Counted from the first letter of the stretch, positions 30,580 to 39,916 are shown. The stretch is 64,000 bases of DNA from Oricola thermophila (GCF_013358405.1 NZ_CP054836.1:2170001-2234000), one strand, 5' to 3'. Notes: generated by a model not told the origin, from the sequence alone. Numbers and translations are program-made.

Positions 30580-30769
30580 ACCGCCCTTTTCCCCAAATCA
30601 TCCGGTACCAGGGTTTGCCGCGCCGGGTGCGAGGCGTTACGCTCGCGTCGTAATCTGAACGCCTTCCACCGCATCGAGAACAGCACGGGCCTACCGTGAT
30701 CGGCAGCCTGTTGGCGGAGGAGGAATACCGGTCGCAAGCGGCGTGGCCGGTAAACGACGGGGAGATCCA

Positions 30770-31186
30770 ATGTACAACAAGATCATGGTTCCCGTGGACC
30801 TGGCGCATGCCGACAAGCTTGCGCTTGCGCTCGACACCGCGGCAAATCTCGCAAAGCTCTACAATATCCCGGTAGTCTATGTCGGCGTCACGGCGCCCAC
30901 GCCCGGCCCGCTCGGCCACAACCCGGAAGAATACGCCCGGTCGCTGAAGGAATTCGCGGACGACCAGGGCGTCCGGCACGGCATCGCGACCGACAGCCGT
31001 CCCGTGGTCAGCCACGACCCGGCTGTCGATCTCGACGACGCCCTCATCAAGGCAGTACACGAAACCGGCAGCAACCTCGTCGTAATGGCAACGCACATTC
31101 CGAATGTCGCCGATCATTTCTGGCCCTCGAACGGCGGCCGGCTGGCGACGCACACCGACGCATCGGTCTTCCTCGTGCGGGGCTGA
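30770..31186 (+). CDS. universal stress protein (UspA family)
   Basis: A 138-residue protein starting MYNKIMVPVDLAHADK, the classic Usp opening. The C-terminus (NLVVMATHIPN followed by LATHTDASVFLVRG) is shorter and less glycine-rich than the G-2x-G-9x-G(S/T) ATP loop, so ATP binding is uncertain. GGGGAG precedes the ATG by 5 bases. An independent gene between tRNA-Glu and the BCCT transporter. Confidence 0.88.
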   Translation: MYNKIMVPVDLAHADKLALALDTAANLAKLYNIPVVYVGVTAPTPGPLGHNPEEYARSLKEFADDQGVRHGIATDSRPVVSHDPAVDLDDALIKAVHETGSNLVVMATHIPNVADHFWPSNGGRLATHTDASVFLVRG

Positions 31187-31269
31187 CCCGCGGACACGCA
31201 ACAGGCCATCGCCGATAGTGGTCGTTACCGCTCCCGTACGGCACTCGACATTCGGACACGCAACACCCC

Positions 31270-31291
31270 GGCACCGCAGCAACGCGGTGCC
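31270..31291. terminator. 8-bp GC-rich hairpin between usp and BCCT genes
   Basis: GGCACCGC and GCGGTGCC pair perfectly across a 6-base loop, 79 bases after the usp stop and 45 before the BCCT start. There is no T-run, so it could be an inefficient terminator or part of the BCCT leader. Confidence 0.4.
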
Positions 31292-31336
31292 GCCGGGCTT
31301 CGACATCAGATCAATTCCAACAAGTGGGAGGAACCC

Positions 31337-32965
31337 ATGAGCGATCCCAATGAATCCGACCAGGGCATCCCGGCGCCGGAGGGCCCGACGGACATCATCG
31401 AGACCGAATACGAGATCGGCCAGGACAACATAACCCGGCAGATCGGCCCGTTCGGTCTCGACATCCACAATCCCGTCTTCGCGATCTCCGGCCTGATGGT
31501 CGTCGCCTTCGTGTTGATCACGCTGGCCTTCCAGGAGGCCGCCGGCGGCGTCTTCAACGACCTGCGCGTCTGGCTCACCTCCAGCTTCGACTGGTTCTTC
31601 CTCGCGGCCGGCAACATCTTCGTCCTGCTCTGCGTGTTCCTGATCGTCTCACCGCTCGGCAAGGTGCGCATCGGCGGCAAGGACGCCTCGCCCGACTACA
31701 GCTATTCCGGCTGGTTCGCGATGCTGTTCGCCGCCGGCATGGGCATCGGCCTGATGTTCTACGGCGTGTCCGAGCCGATCTCCCACTACTCTTCGTCCTT
31801 TGCCGACAATGCCGGCACGCCCGAGAGCTGGGCGCCGCTCGCCGGCGCACCCGGCGACGAGACGGAAGCACGCCATCTGGGCATGGCGGCAACGATCTTC
31901 CACTGGGGCCTGCATCCCTGGGCGATCTACGCCGTCGTGGCGCTGGCGCTGGCCCTGTTCGCCTACAACAAGGGCCTGCCCCTGACGATGCGCTCCATCT
32001 TCTACCCGATCTTCGGCGAGCGCGTCTGGGGCTGGACGGGTCACATCATCGACATCCTTGCCGTGTTTGCGACGCTGTTCGGCCTCGCAACCTCGCTCGG
32101 CCTCGGCGCCGAACAGGCCAATGCCGGCCTCAACCACGTCTTCGGACTGCCGGTCAACGACTTCTCCAAGGTTCTCCTGATCGTCGCGATCACCGGCGTG
32201 GCGCTGGTGTCGGTCGTTGCCGGTCTCGACGCCGGCGTGAAGCGCCTGTCCGAGATCAACATGGTCCTGGCGGCGCTCCTGCTGCTCTTCGTGATCGTCG
32301 TCGGACCGACGCTCGCCATTATCTCGGGCTTCTTCACCAACCTCTGGGAATACGCAAAGTACCTGCCGGAACTCTCCAATCCGTTCGGGCGAACGGACGA
32401 CAATTTCCGCCAGGGCTGGACGTCCTTCTACTGGGCCTGGTGGATCTCGTGGTCGCCTTTCGTCGGCATGTTCATCGCCCGTATCTCGCGCGGCCGCACC
32501 GTGCGTGAATTCATCACCGCGGTGCTGATCGTGCCGTCGATCGTATCCGTGCTGTGGATGACCACCTTCGGCGGCACCGCGATCAGCCAGATCGTCAACG
32601 ACGGCTACCAGGTCGTGGCCGACGCGCCGCTGGAACTCAAGCTGTTCGCCATGCTGGAGGCGATGCCGCTTCAGGCGATCTCGTCCTTCATCGCCATCGT
32701 GCTGGTGATCGTGTTCTTCGTCACCTCCTCGGACTCCGGCTCCCTGGTGATCGACACGATCACCGCCGGCGGCAAGGTGGACGCCCCGGTTCCGCAGCGC
32801 GTGTTCTGGGCATGTTTCGAGGGACTGGTCGCCATCGCCCTGCTCCTCGGCGGCGGACTGGGCGCATTGCAGGCGGCATCGGTATCGACGGGCTTCCCCT
32901 TCACGATCGTGCTGCTGCTGGCCTGCTTCGCGATCATCAAGGGACTTCGCAGCGAACCTCGCTAG
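31337..32965 (+). CDS. BCCT family betaine/carnitine/choline transporter
   Basis: A 542-residue inner-membrane carrier with twelve helices. The signature GMGIGLMFYGVSEPISH (about 135-151) contains the glycine-rich stretch of TM3, and the tryptophan box WAWWISWSPFVGMFIARISRGRT is near 361-383. The substrate is likely a quaternary ammonium compound used as osmolyte or nutrient; no cytoplasmic sensor extension is evident, and the C-terminus is short (GLRSEPR). Preceded by a GGGAGG site and followed by a strong terminator. Confidence 0.95.
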   Translation: MSDPNESDQGIPAPEGPTDIIETEYEIGQDNITRQIGPFGLDIHNPVFAISGLMVVAFVLITLAFQEAAGGVFNDLRVWLTSSFDWFFLAAGNIFVLLCVFLIVSPLGKVRIGGKDASPDYSYSGWFAMLFAAGMGIGLMFYGVSEPISHYSSSFADNAGTPESWAPLAGAPGDETEARHLGMAATIFHWGLHPWAIYAVVALALALFAYNKGLPLTMRSIFYPIFGERVWGWTGHIIDILAVFATLFGLATSLGLGAEQANAGLNHVFGLPVNDFSKVLLIVAITGVALVSVVAGLDAGVKRLSEINMVLAALLLLFVIVVGPTLAIISGFFTNLWEYAKYLPELSNPFGRTDDNFRQGWTSFYWAWWISWSPFVGMFIARISRGRTVREFITAVLIVPSIVSVLWMTTFGGTAISQIVNDGYQVVADAPLELKLFAMLEAMPLQAISSFIAIVLVIVFFVTSSDSGSLVIDTITAGGKVDAPVPQRVFWACFEGLVAIALLLGGGLGALQAASVSTGFPFTIVLLLACFAIIKGLRSEPR

Positions 32966-32985
32966 CCCTTTAGAAAAACAATGAA

Positions 32986-33012
32986 AATAGCCGCGGCCCC
33001 GCCGCGGCTATT
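32986..33012 (+). terminator. Rho-independent terminator after the BCCT gene
   Basis: An 11-bp perfect stem (AATAGCCGCGG with CCGCGGCTATT), 5-base loop, followed by CTTTT. An A-rich stretch just upstream (GAAAAACAATGAAAA) may allow it to work on the minus strand too. Confidence 0.9.
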
Positions 33013-33187
33013 CTTTTGGATAACGCAACGTTAAGCATCTCTTATCCATGTCCGGACGAATTCCGGGAAGTTTATTATTTCATTCCCCAAATATCTGACA
33101 GTGAACCGCAACCGGACTGGTTCAAAAGCAAACGGCCGGCTCCATTCCAAGATTCAACAGGGAACCGCCAGCCGGTTTGTCAGAACA

Positions 33188-34540
33188 ATGATTTCTCATA
33201 CAGCACCCGCGGTCGGAAACACCGCTGCATCCAGCGACCCGGCCGGCGAGTTTCGCTCCGAAGAGACGGACCGGGCCAACGTGGCCAAGCTTGAATCCCT
33301 GCTGCGCGAACATGTCGATACGGAAAAGGAACGCAAAACGAAGGATCCGGCAGCCCCCGGCGCGCCCCCGCCGTCGCGCCTGCGGTCGCGGCTGATCAAG
33401 ACCGGCATCGGGGTCGTGCTCATAGCCGTCGCAGGCTGGATGCCGGCGCAACGCCTTTTCCAGGTCCAGAGCGTCGAGGCCGTCATTAACGCGCCTCTCG
33501 TAACGATTCGCGCGCCGATCAGTGGCGTCGTGAGCGGCGAAATCGCCGTTGGCGATGCGATCGAACCCGGAGCCAGTCTGGTACGAGTCAGCAACCCGCG
33601 CATGGACGATTTCCGCCTGGCCGATGCACTCAAGGAACTCGACGAGGCACGCGAGGAACGCGACGCGCTCGCGGCCCGGCTGGTCAGCCTTGGTTCGCTG
33701 CGCGCCGACCTGTCGGTAAAGCTCGACGCCTTCCGCGTGAACCGCCTGCGCCAGATCGAGGCGCAGATCGCCGAGGCCGACGCCCGCATCGCTGCGGCCG
33801 ATGCCGTCGTGGCGAATGCAGGCAGCGTGCAGGAGCGCAGCGCGATGCTGCAGGAGAAGGGCATCGTGGCGCAGAATTCGCTCGGCGAGGCCGATCGCGA
33901 TGCGGCCGTCGCCAAGGCAACGGCCGCCGAAGCCCGCGCCGCTCGCACCGCCCTGCTGGTGGAACGCGACGCGCTGGCCGCCGGCATCTATGTCGGCGAC
34001 AGCTACAACGATCAACCGCGCACGGCTCAGCGGATCGACGAGATCGACGAGCAGATCGCCAATTCCGAGGCCGGGGTGAAGCGCCAGGAATCGCGCATCG
34101 CCCGCGCCGAGGCCGCCGTGGCACGCGAGAGGGAAGCCTTCGAACTTGTCAGCGCGGCCGAACTTGCCTCCCCGGTCGCCGGCCGCGTCTGGGAAGTGCT
34201 GACCGCGCCCGGCGAACAGGTCGCTGCCGGACAGGACCTGTTCCGTCTGCTGAACTGCTCGCAGGCCATCGTGACGGCGGTTGTGACAGAAGCGGTCTAC
34301 AACAGTCTATCCACCGGAATGCCCGCGCGCTTCATCTACCGCGAGGGTGGCGACGCCGTTGCAGGCAAGGTCGTCCAGCTCAGCGGCGTGGCCACGGCAT
34401 CGTCCAACTTCGCCATACTCCCTTCCGCGCTGCAGAAAGAATCCTATCGCGTGACGGTTGCGCTGGACACGGCCGGATCGGCGAACGATTGCGCTGTCGG
34501 CCGCACGGGCCGCGTCGTTTTCGGAGGCACCGGGGCCTAG
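33188..34540 (+). CDS. HlyD-like membrane fusion protein (BgsB-like)
   Basis: A 450-residue inner-membrane-anchored periplasmic adaptor. The order is a charged cytoplasmic tail of about 70 residues, one membrane helix (about residues 71-88, TGIGVVLIAVAGWMPAQ), a first lipoyl half (INAPLVTIRAPISGVVSGEI), a long coiled coil (about 140-320), the second lipoyl half (ASPVAGRVWEVLTAPGEQV) and a beta-barrel. It precedes a GT2 glycan synthase by 33 bases. In Sinorhizobium the BgsB/BgsA pair has this layout and makes mixed-linkage beta-glucan. The ATG at 33188 has a weak ribosome site; a GTG at 33101 is an alternative start. Confidence 0.8.
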   Translation: MISHTAPAVGNTAASSDPAGEFRSEETDRANVAKLESLLREHVDTEKERKTKDPAAPGAPPPSRLRSRLIKTGIGVVLIAVAGWMPAQRLFQVQSVEAVINAPLVTIRAPISGVVSGEIAVGDAIEPGASLVRVSNPRMDDFRLADALKELDEAREERDALAARLVSLGSLRADLSVKLDAFRVNRLRQIEAQIAEADARIAAADAVVANAGSVQERSAMLQEKGIVAQNSLGEADRDAAVAKATAAEARAARTALLVERDALAAGIYVGDSYNDQPRTAQRIDEIDEQIANSEAGVKRQESRIARAEAAVAREREAFELVSAAELASPVAGRVWEVLTAPGEQVAAGQDLFRLLNCSQAIVTAVVTEAVYNSLSTGMPARFIYREGGDAVAGKVVQLSGVATASSNFAILPSALQKESYRVTVALDTAGSANDCAVGRTGRVVFGGTGA

Positions 34541-34573
34541 CGGCGCCGGCAGGAAACGACAGGTAGCAACATC

Positions 34574-36532
34574 ATGAATCCCATGACATCCACGCTGCTG
34601 GAGGGCGCTGCTCCAGGTCTCATCCTGGCCGCCCTGCTGCTGATGATACTGCCCTGGATCGACCGCAACAGCCATTGGCGCATCCTGCCGATCGCCATCG
34701 CCCAGATCTTCACGATCCGCTACGTCTACTGGCGCGCGACGGAAACGATCCCGTCGATGGACAACCTGACCGACTTCGCGGCAGGCTGGCTGTTCTTCGC
34801 CATCGAGCTGAGCGCGCTGGGCGCGTCGTTCCTCTCCTACATCACGCTGACACGCACGCGGAACCGGTCGCCGGAAGTGGATGCAAACCTGCCCTGGCTG
34901 CAGGCGAAGGAACACATGCCGCTGGTGGATGTCTTCATCTGTACCTACAACGAGGGCCGCGAGATCCTCGAGCGCACGATGATCGGCGCCAAGGCCATGG
35001 AGTATCCGAACTACCGTGTCTGGGTACTCGACGACGGCCGCCGGGACTGGCTGCGCGAGCTGGCAGCCGATTACGACTGCAACTACCTGGCCCGCGCCGA
35101 CAATGCGCATGCCAAGGCAGGCAACATCAACAACGCGCTCACTCATGTGCGCGGCCTCGACGAGCCGCCGGACTTCATCTCGATCCTCGACGCGGACTTC
35201 GTCACGACGCCGGTCTTCCTGACGCGGGCTCTCACGCTGTTCCACGAGGACGATGTCGGCATCGTGCAGACGCCGCAGCATTTCATGAACCCGGACCCGA
35301 TCCAGGCCAATCTGCGCACCTCGGACGCATGGCCGGACGAACAGCGCTACTTCTTCGACGTGCTGATGCCGGCGAAGGACGCCTGGGGCACGGCATTCTG
35401 CTGCGGCACCTCGTCCGTCATTCGCATGGACGCGCTCGACACGATCGGTTTCTTTCCCACCGATTCCGTGACCGAGGATTACCTGCTGACGCTGCGCATG
35501 CAGCGCAACGGCTATCGCACGGTCTTTCTCAACGAGCCCCTGTCCTTCGGCCTGGCTCCGGAAGGCCTGCAGGAATACATTACCCAGCGCAGCCGCTGGT
35601 GCCTCGGCTTTTTCCAGATCGTGCGCGGGGTCGACGGCCCGTTCCGTTTCGGCAACGGGCTGAGACGGATCGACAGGGTCGCATTGATCGAGACGATGCT
35701 GTTCTGGTTCGGCGCCAACCTGTTCCGTGTTGCCGGGCTGGTCGTACCGATACTCTATCTTCTCCTGGGCATCCAGGCAGTCGCCATCGACACCACGGAA
35801 GGCATCGCCAACTTCCTGCCGTTCTACTTCGCCCACATGGCCGTGATGGGATGGCTCTCCAACCGGCGCGTCCTGCCCATCATGACGGACCTCTCGCAAT
35901 TGCTGGCCGTGCGGGAGATCCTGACCGCGGCCTTCGTCGGCATCCTTTGGCCGAAGGGTCGCAAGTTCAAGGTGACGGCAAAGGGCGGCGACCGCTCGAA
36001 AACGGTTGTCCAGTGGCGGATGCTGACCATGTTCTCCACCCTTCTGGTACTGACGGTGCTGGGGATCGCAGTAACCTTCGGCGGCAACAAGGCAGTTCCC
36101 GACTCGAGCGCCGTAGCTCTCTACTGGAGCTGGTACAACATACTCATCCTGATCGCGGCTATCGCGGTATGCATCGAAAAGCCGCGCCAGCGTCGCGACG
36201 ACCGGATGCTCGGCGGTGAACCGGTGACGGTCGCCAGCGGCTCGCATGTGGCGACGTTCCGTACCGCCGACATTTCCACCGGCGGCATGCGCCTGCTGGG
36301 CACCATCCAGGCGTCAGTGGGCGATCCGGTCTCGATCCGGATCCGCTCCGATATACTGCGTGGGCGGATCGTGCGCCGTTCGCAGGAGGAATTCGCGATC
36401 CAGCTTGATGAAACCCTGCGCGCGCGTGCCACGATGATCCGCCTCGTCTACTCGGGCGGCTTCTCGGCACATATCGGGGAAATCAGGATCCTGACGGTCG
36501 CAAGGCGGCTGTTGCAAAGGCTGTCGGCCTAG
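34574..36532 (+). CDS. GT2 cellulose-synthase-like glycan synthase with PilZ domain (BgsA-like)
   Basis: A 652-residue processive beta-glycosyltransferase of the inner membrane. N-terminal helices are followed by the GT2 domain with DDGRRDW (about 152-158), DADF (about 206), TEDYLLTLR (about 300) and Q-x-x-RW (QRSRW, about 338-342), then more helices (about 375-535). The C-terminal domain carries R540-x3-R544 and D566-x-S-x-x-G571, the PilZ c-di-GMP signature, so activity is probably switched on by c-di-GMP. No bcsB, bcsC or bcsZ is present. With the upstream fusion protein this resembles the rhizobial mixed-linkage glucan locus rather than a cellulose operon. Confidence 0.87.
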   Translation: MNPMTSTLLEGAAPGLILAALLLMILPWIDRNSHWRILPIAIAQIFTIRYVYWRATETIPSMDNLTDFAAGWLFFAIELSALGASFLSYITLTRTRNRSPEVDANLPWLQAKEHMPLVDVFICTYNEGREILERTMIGAKAMEYPNYRVWVLDDGRRDWLRELAADYDCNYLARADNAHAKAGNINNALTHVRGLDEPPDFISILDADFVTTPVFLTRALTLFHEDDVGIVQTPQHFMNPDPIQANLRTSDAWPDEQRYFFDVLMPAKDAWGTAFCCGTSSVIRMDALDTIGFFPTDSVTEDYLLTLRMQRNGYRTVFLNEPLSFGLAPEGLQEYITQRSRWCLGFFQIVRGVDGPFRFGNGLRRIDRVALIETMLFWFGANLFRVAGLVVPILYLLLGIQAVAIDTTEGIANFLPFYFAHMAVMGWLSNRRVLPIMTDLSQLLAVREILTAAFVGILWPKGRKFKVTAKGGDRSKTVVQWRMLTMFSTLLVLTVLGIAVTFGGNKAVPDSSAVALYWSWYNILILIAAIAVCIEKPRQRRDDRMLGGEPVTVASGSHVATFRTADISTGGMRLLGTIQASVGDPVSIRIRSDILRGRIVRRSQEEFAIQLDETLRARATMIRLVYSGGFSAHIGEIRILTVARRLLQRLSA

Positions 36533-36547
36533 CGCAGCGCCGGGCGG

Positions 36548-36766
36548 CTATTGCCGCGCTGCACCGGGGCTGATGCCGCGCTTCTCGAACTCGGCGTTGA
36601 GGCGTGCCTCGAAGTCCAGCAAGTCCTGCGGCAGCGGCTGGCCGGTCGCCTTCAGCCGGCTGAGCTCCATGTGGATCTGCTCGAGCAGCTCATGGGCGTC
36701 CTCCGGCTGGTTCTCCATCTCGTTGAACATCATGTTCAGCCGCGTGATCAGTCCCTCGAATGCCAT
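36548..36766 (-). CDS. small conserved helical protein, function unknown
   Basis: A 72-residue protein, mostly helical: MAFEGLITRLNMMFNEMENQ, then HELLEQIHMELSRLKATGQPLPQDLLDFEARLNAEFEKRG. It looks like a small coiled-coil or scaffold protein of the kind conserved in rhizobia. It converges on the glycan synthase, only 15 bases away, and lies downstream of the coiled-coil gene in the same orientation. No motif gives a function. Confidence 0.75.
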   Translation of the reverse strand: MAFEGLITRLNMMFNEMENQPEDAHELLEQIHMELSRLKATGQPLPQDLLDFEARLNAEFEKRGISPGAARQ

Positions 36767-36871
36767 CGTCTACCGTCCTGGATCGTTGTCCGTGACGAAT
36801 GGGATAGCACCCGTCGGCGCGCATGGGAACCGATCAGGAGACGCGACCGAAACATGATGCCGCGACAGGCG

Positions 36872-38116
36872 TCAGCCGGCCTTGACCGGCTGCTTGCCCG
36901 TCGATCTGGATTGCGAGCGGGTCCCCTGGCGGGACGCGGACTTCGGCGCCGACTTGGCGCCGGTCTTCGAAGCCGGCTTCGTCGCCGGTTTCGCGCGCGG
37001 CTTCGCCGGCGACGGCGCAAGCGCGCTGTCGTCATCGTCGCCCAGCGCGATCGAGGGCGTCATCGCCTCGTCGAACTCCTGGCGCGCAGCGCCGAGTTCG
37101 CGGTTGCGCGCCTCGAGTTCGAGAATGCGCTGCTGCTTGAGACGGATGACTTCCTCCATCTCCTTGCGGCTGGATTTCAGCTCGAAAGTCAATTCCTCGA
37201 TGCGCGAGCGCTGCTCGACGATCGTGGTCTCGACCGTCGCGTTGCGCGATTTCAGTTCCTCGATCTCGATCTCGAACTGGGTCTTGCGGTCCCTCAGCTC
37301 CTCGATCTCGGCATTCCTGCGCGACAGGTCATCCTCGAGCTTGCGCATCTCGATCGCCATGACCTTCTCGCGATCCTTCGCCATGGTAAGGTTGGTTTTC
37401 AGCTCGCGCACCTCCTCCTCGCTGCGCTCGCTGCGCTCGGTGGCGGCACGCTTGTCGTTCTCCAGCCGCGCGATCTCGGACTTCGCGGCGTCAAGGTCGA
37501 CGCCCATGATCCGCTTTTCCTCGGCGAGACGGGCCAGGTTGGTGCGGGCGGCCTCGTTTGCGTCACGCAGGGACGCGACCTTCGACTCGAGAAGTGCAAC
37601 CTTCTTGCGCTGTTCCTCGATCGTCGCCTTCATCTCGTGATTGTTGCGGATCAGGCCCTCGCTGGCGATGCGAAGCTTGGTCGAGCTCGCCTCGATGCGC
37701 TCGAGACGCTTCATTTCCGCTTCCATCTTCTCCAGATAATCCGAAAGCGTGGCCGCCTGCTTGGCCAGGCCGCCGAAAATGCGCGCCCCGTCGTGGATCT
37801 GCTCCTCCATCGCGGAGGCCATCTCGCGCTTGCGGCGCATTTCCAGCTGGCGGCTGGATGTATCGAAATCGGACATCGCTGCGTTAACTGCCGCTTCAGG
37901 GGTGGCTTCCGCCGGTGCGGATTTCGGCAGCGCGGATTCGGCCTTCGCGGCATCGTCCTTGCCGCCGAACTCCTTCTCGAGCTGCATGACGATCTCGTTC
38001 TCGAGCTCATCCAGCCCTTCGGACGCGGCAATATCGTTGCCATCCACTTCCAGATCAGAAGCCGCCGGCATCGGCGTATCAATCGTGCCGTTCTTCAATC
38101 GTTCAACCCTACTCAT
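36872..38116 (-). CDS. large coiled-coil protein with basic Ala/Lys/Pro tail
   Basis: A 414-residue protein. An acidic N-terminus (about 1-90) is followed by a nearly continuous coiled coil (about 95-350) rich in E, K, R and L heptads. The tail from about 355 is Ala/Lys/Pro/Ser-rich and strongly basic (KPRAKPATKPASKTG), like a DNA- or polymer-binding tail. There is no ATPase or membrane segment. Cytoskeletal, polar or nucleoid roles are possible; none is demonstrated by sequence. It has a well-formed AT-rich promoter (38152-38181). The ATG at 38116 follows GGTAGGTG. Confidence 0.8.
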   Translation of the reverse strand: MSRVERLKNGTIDTPMPAASDLEVDGNDIAASEGLDELENEIVMQLEKEFGGKDDAAKAESALPKSAPAEATPEAAVNAAMSDFDTSSRQLEMRRKREMASAMEEQIHDGARIFGGLAKQAATLSDYLEKMEAEMKRLERIEASSTKLRIASEGLIRNNHEMKATIEEQRKKVALLESKVASLRDANEAARTNLARLAEEKRIMGVDLDAAKSEIARLENDKRAATERSERSEEEVRELKTNLTMAKDREKVMAIEMRKLEDDLSRRNAEIEELRDRKTQFEIEIEELKSRNATVETTIVEQRSRIEELTFELKSSRKEMEEVIRLKQQRILELEARNRELGAARQEFDEAMTPSIALGDDDDSALAPSPAKPRAKPATKPASKTGAKSAPKSASRQGTRSQSRSTGKQPVKAG

Positions 38117-38151
38117 TACGCACCTACCCACCCTTCATGATGAATAAAGTG

Positions 38152-38181
38152 TTAATATTGCTTTCACTACCTTTAGGTCAA
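38152..38181 (-). promoter_or_regulatory. sigma-70-like promoter of the coiled-coil gene
   Basis: On the minus strand TTGACC (38176-38181) and TATTAA (38152-38157) are separated by 18 bases, 35 bases before the start codon, in an unusually AT-rich stretch (about 38117-38290). A CtrA-like half match (TTAA-N7-TTCA, 38141-38155) overlaps the -10 side. Confidence 0.6.
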
Positions 38182-38289
38182 CGCGATTGCACGTTAATCA
38201 TTAAGCGAGCAATTTTAATCATATTTTCTTCAATTTTATTCTTCGTCACAGCAGGCGCACCATACATATACATTGACGCCAAAAGCAAT

Positions 38290-39111
38290 TCATCGCGGAC
38301 GGATCGCTGCATGCCCCAACTCCGCGAGACGGCGCCAGATCGACGGCGCAAGGTCCGCGGCGCCCGGCAGGGAGAAGAGGTCGAGAAGGACCGCGCGCAA
38401 CTCCGCCTCGGAAGCTATGGTGCGCTTCTCCACCTCGCCGCGGCTTTCCACCCGCAGGGCGGTGTTGAGAAGGCTGACGCGGCCGCGCTCGTGATGGCGG
38501 CTCAGCATGAGGTTGGAGGGGAACGGCGCCCTCTCCCACCGCGCGCAAAGAAAATTCGCGGCCTCGACATCGACATCGGAGACCGGAACGCGGTCGAAAC
38601 CGAACAGGGCGTACCAGCCTTCCGGCGTCTCGCGCTCCAGCACCAGTTCGCCGGCCCCGTCGTCCTCCACGAAACGGTAGCGCCCGGTCGGCGCCTCCTG
38701 CACCGCGCGGGCGGCGACGCGCAGCGGCACCGATGCCCCCGCGCCGCCGAAACCGGTGTCGGCGAGCCATTCCTCGCCGCCGACCGTCACGATCCATGCC
38801 AGGTGACTGCGCTGCCCGCCGCGGGGCGCGCCGTTGCGGACGCGCGCAAGCACGCGATCCGCCCGGAAACCGCAGGCCTGCAGCGCGGCGCCGAACAGGG
38901 TGTTCAGCTCGAAACAGTAGCCGCCGCGCCCACCGGCAACCAGCTTGTCGCGGATGCCGGCAAGCGACACGTCCGGCACCCGGCCGAGCAGCGGGTCGAT
39001 GTTCTCGAAGGCGATGGCGCGCATCTGCGCCGACTGCAGTTCCTCGAGCCCCCGCAGGGTCGCCGCGCATCCGTCCAGCCCTATGCGTTCGAAGTAACCG
39101 TCCATGTCCAT
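38290..39111 (-). CDS. arylamine N-acetyltransferase
   Basis: A 273-residue cytoplasmic enzyme that transfers acetyl from acetyl-CoA to arylamines and hydrazines. The catalytic triad is visible: C66 in RGGYCFELN, H103 in RSHLAWIV and D118 in LADTGFGG. Length is normal for bacterial NATs. The ATG at 39111 (MDMDGYFERIGL) is chosen by homology; in-frame ATGs lie 10 and 16 codons upstream. It is divergent from the sirtuin gene. Confidence 0.93.
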   Translation of the reverse strand: MDMDGYFERIGLDGCAATLRGLEELQSAQMRAIAFENIDPLLGRVPDVSLAGIRDKLVAGGRGGYCFELNTLFGAALQACGFRADRVLARVRNGAPRGGQRSHLAWIVTVGGEEWLADTGFGGAGASVPLRVAARAVQEAPTGRYRFVEDDGAGELVLERETPEGWYALFGFDRVPVSDVDVEAANFLCARWERAPFPSNLMLSRHHERGRVSLLNTALRVESRGEVEKRTIASEAELRAVLLDLFSLPGAADLAPSIWRRLAELGHAAIRPR

Positions 39112-39208
39112 CGCGCCGCTCCTCCCCTCACCGGTCGCCATCGCCGGTTGACCGTGCACTTACTATCGGGGCAACCTGCGGGCAACCGATCGGGAGACTG
39201 AAACCACC

Positions 39209-39916
39209 ATGAACATCGTCGTCCTCACCGGTGCCGGCATTTCGGCGGAAAGCGGCCTGTCCACGTTCCGCGACCCGGACGGCGTCTGGGCGAGATACGA
39301 TCCCATGCAGCTGGCAACGCCGGAGGCCTTCGCGGCCGATCCCGAGCTGGTCCACGCATTCTACAACGACAGGCGCTCGGAATTGCGCGCCGTGCGCCCG
39401 AATGCGGCCCACGAGGCGCTTGTCCGCCTCGAAGACGCGCTTGGCGACGATTTCCTGCTGGTCACGCAGAACATCGACGACCTGCACGAGCGCGCCGGTT
39501 CGAGAAAGCTGATCCACATGCACGGCGAATTGCGGCGCGCATGGTGCCGCGCCTGCGAGAACCGGTTCGACTGGGAAGGCGACATGACGACCGCGTCGGC
39601 CTGCCCGGCATGCGGAACCGTCGGATATGTGCGGCCGGACATCGTCTGGTTCGGCGAAATGCCCTATCGCATGGAGGAGATATTCCGCAGGCTCGACGCC
39701 TGCGACCTCTTCGTTGCCATCGGCACCAGCGGCGCGGTCTACCCCGCGGCGGAATTCGTCGAGATCGCGTCGCGCACCGGAGCCGAAACCGTCGAGCTGA
39801 ACCTGCAGCGATCGGACGGCACGCACCTGTTCGACAGCCACCGGCACGGACCGGCGACGCGCATCGTGCCCGCCTTCATCGACGAGTTGCTCGCCAGGCT
39901 GAAGGCTCAGGGATAG
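39209..39916 (+). CDS. NAD-dependent protein deacylase, SIR2 family (CobB-like)
   Basis: A 235-residue class III sirtuin. [15 protein letters not shown] binds [15 protein letters not shown] follows, the catalytic His is H105 (HMHGEL), and the zinc cysteines are C113/C116 and C132/C135. Y52 and R55 (FYNDRRSEL) form the Y-x-x-R pair that binds acidic acyl groups in SIRT5 and E. coli CobB, so desuccinylase as well as deacetylase activity is expected. It overlaps the convergent pdxH by 10 bases. Confidence 0.94.
   Translation: MNIVVLTGAGISAESGLSTFRDPDGVWARYDPMQLATPEAFAADPELVHAFYNDRRSELRAVRPNAAHEALVRLEDALGDDFLLVTQNIDDLHERAGSRKLIHMHGELRRAWCRACENRFDWEGDMTTASACPACGTVGYVRPDIVWFGEMPYRMEEIFRRLDACDLFVAIGTSGAVYPAAEFVEIASRTGAETVELNLQRSDGTHLFDSHRHGPATRIVPAFIDELLARLKAQG

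Noticed and set aside
34574..36532. Classical cellulose synthase operon
   Set aside because: No bcsB, bcsZ or bcsC neighbour exists; the only partner is an HlyD-type fusion protein, which fits the bgsBA layout better.
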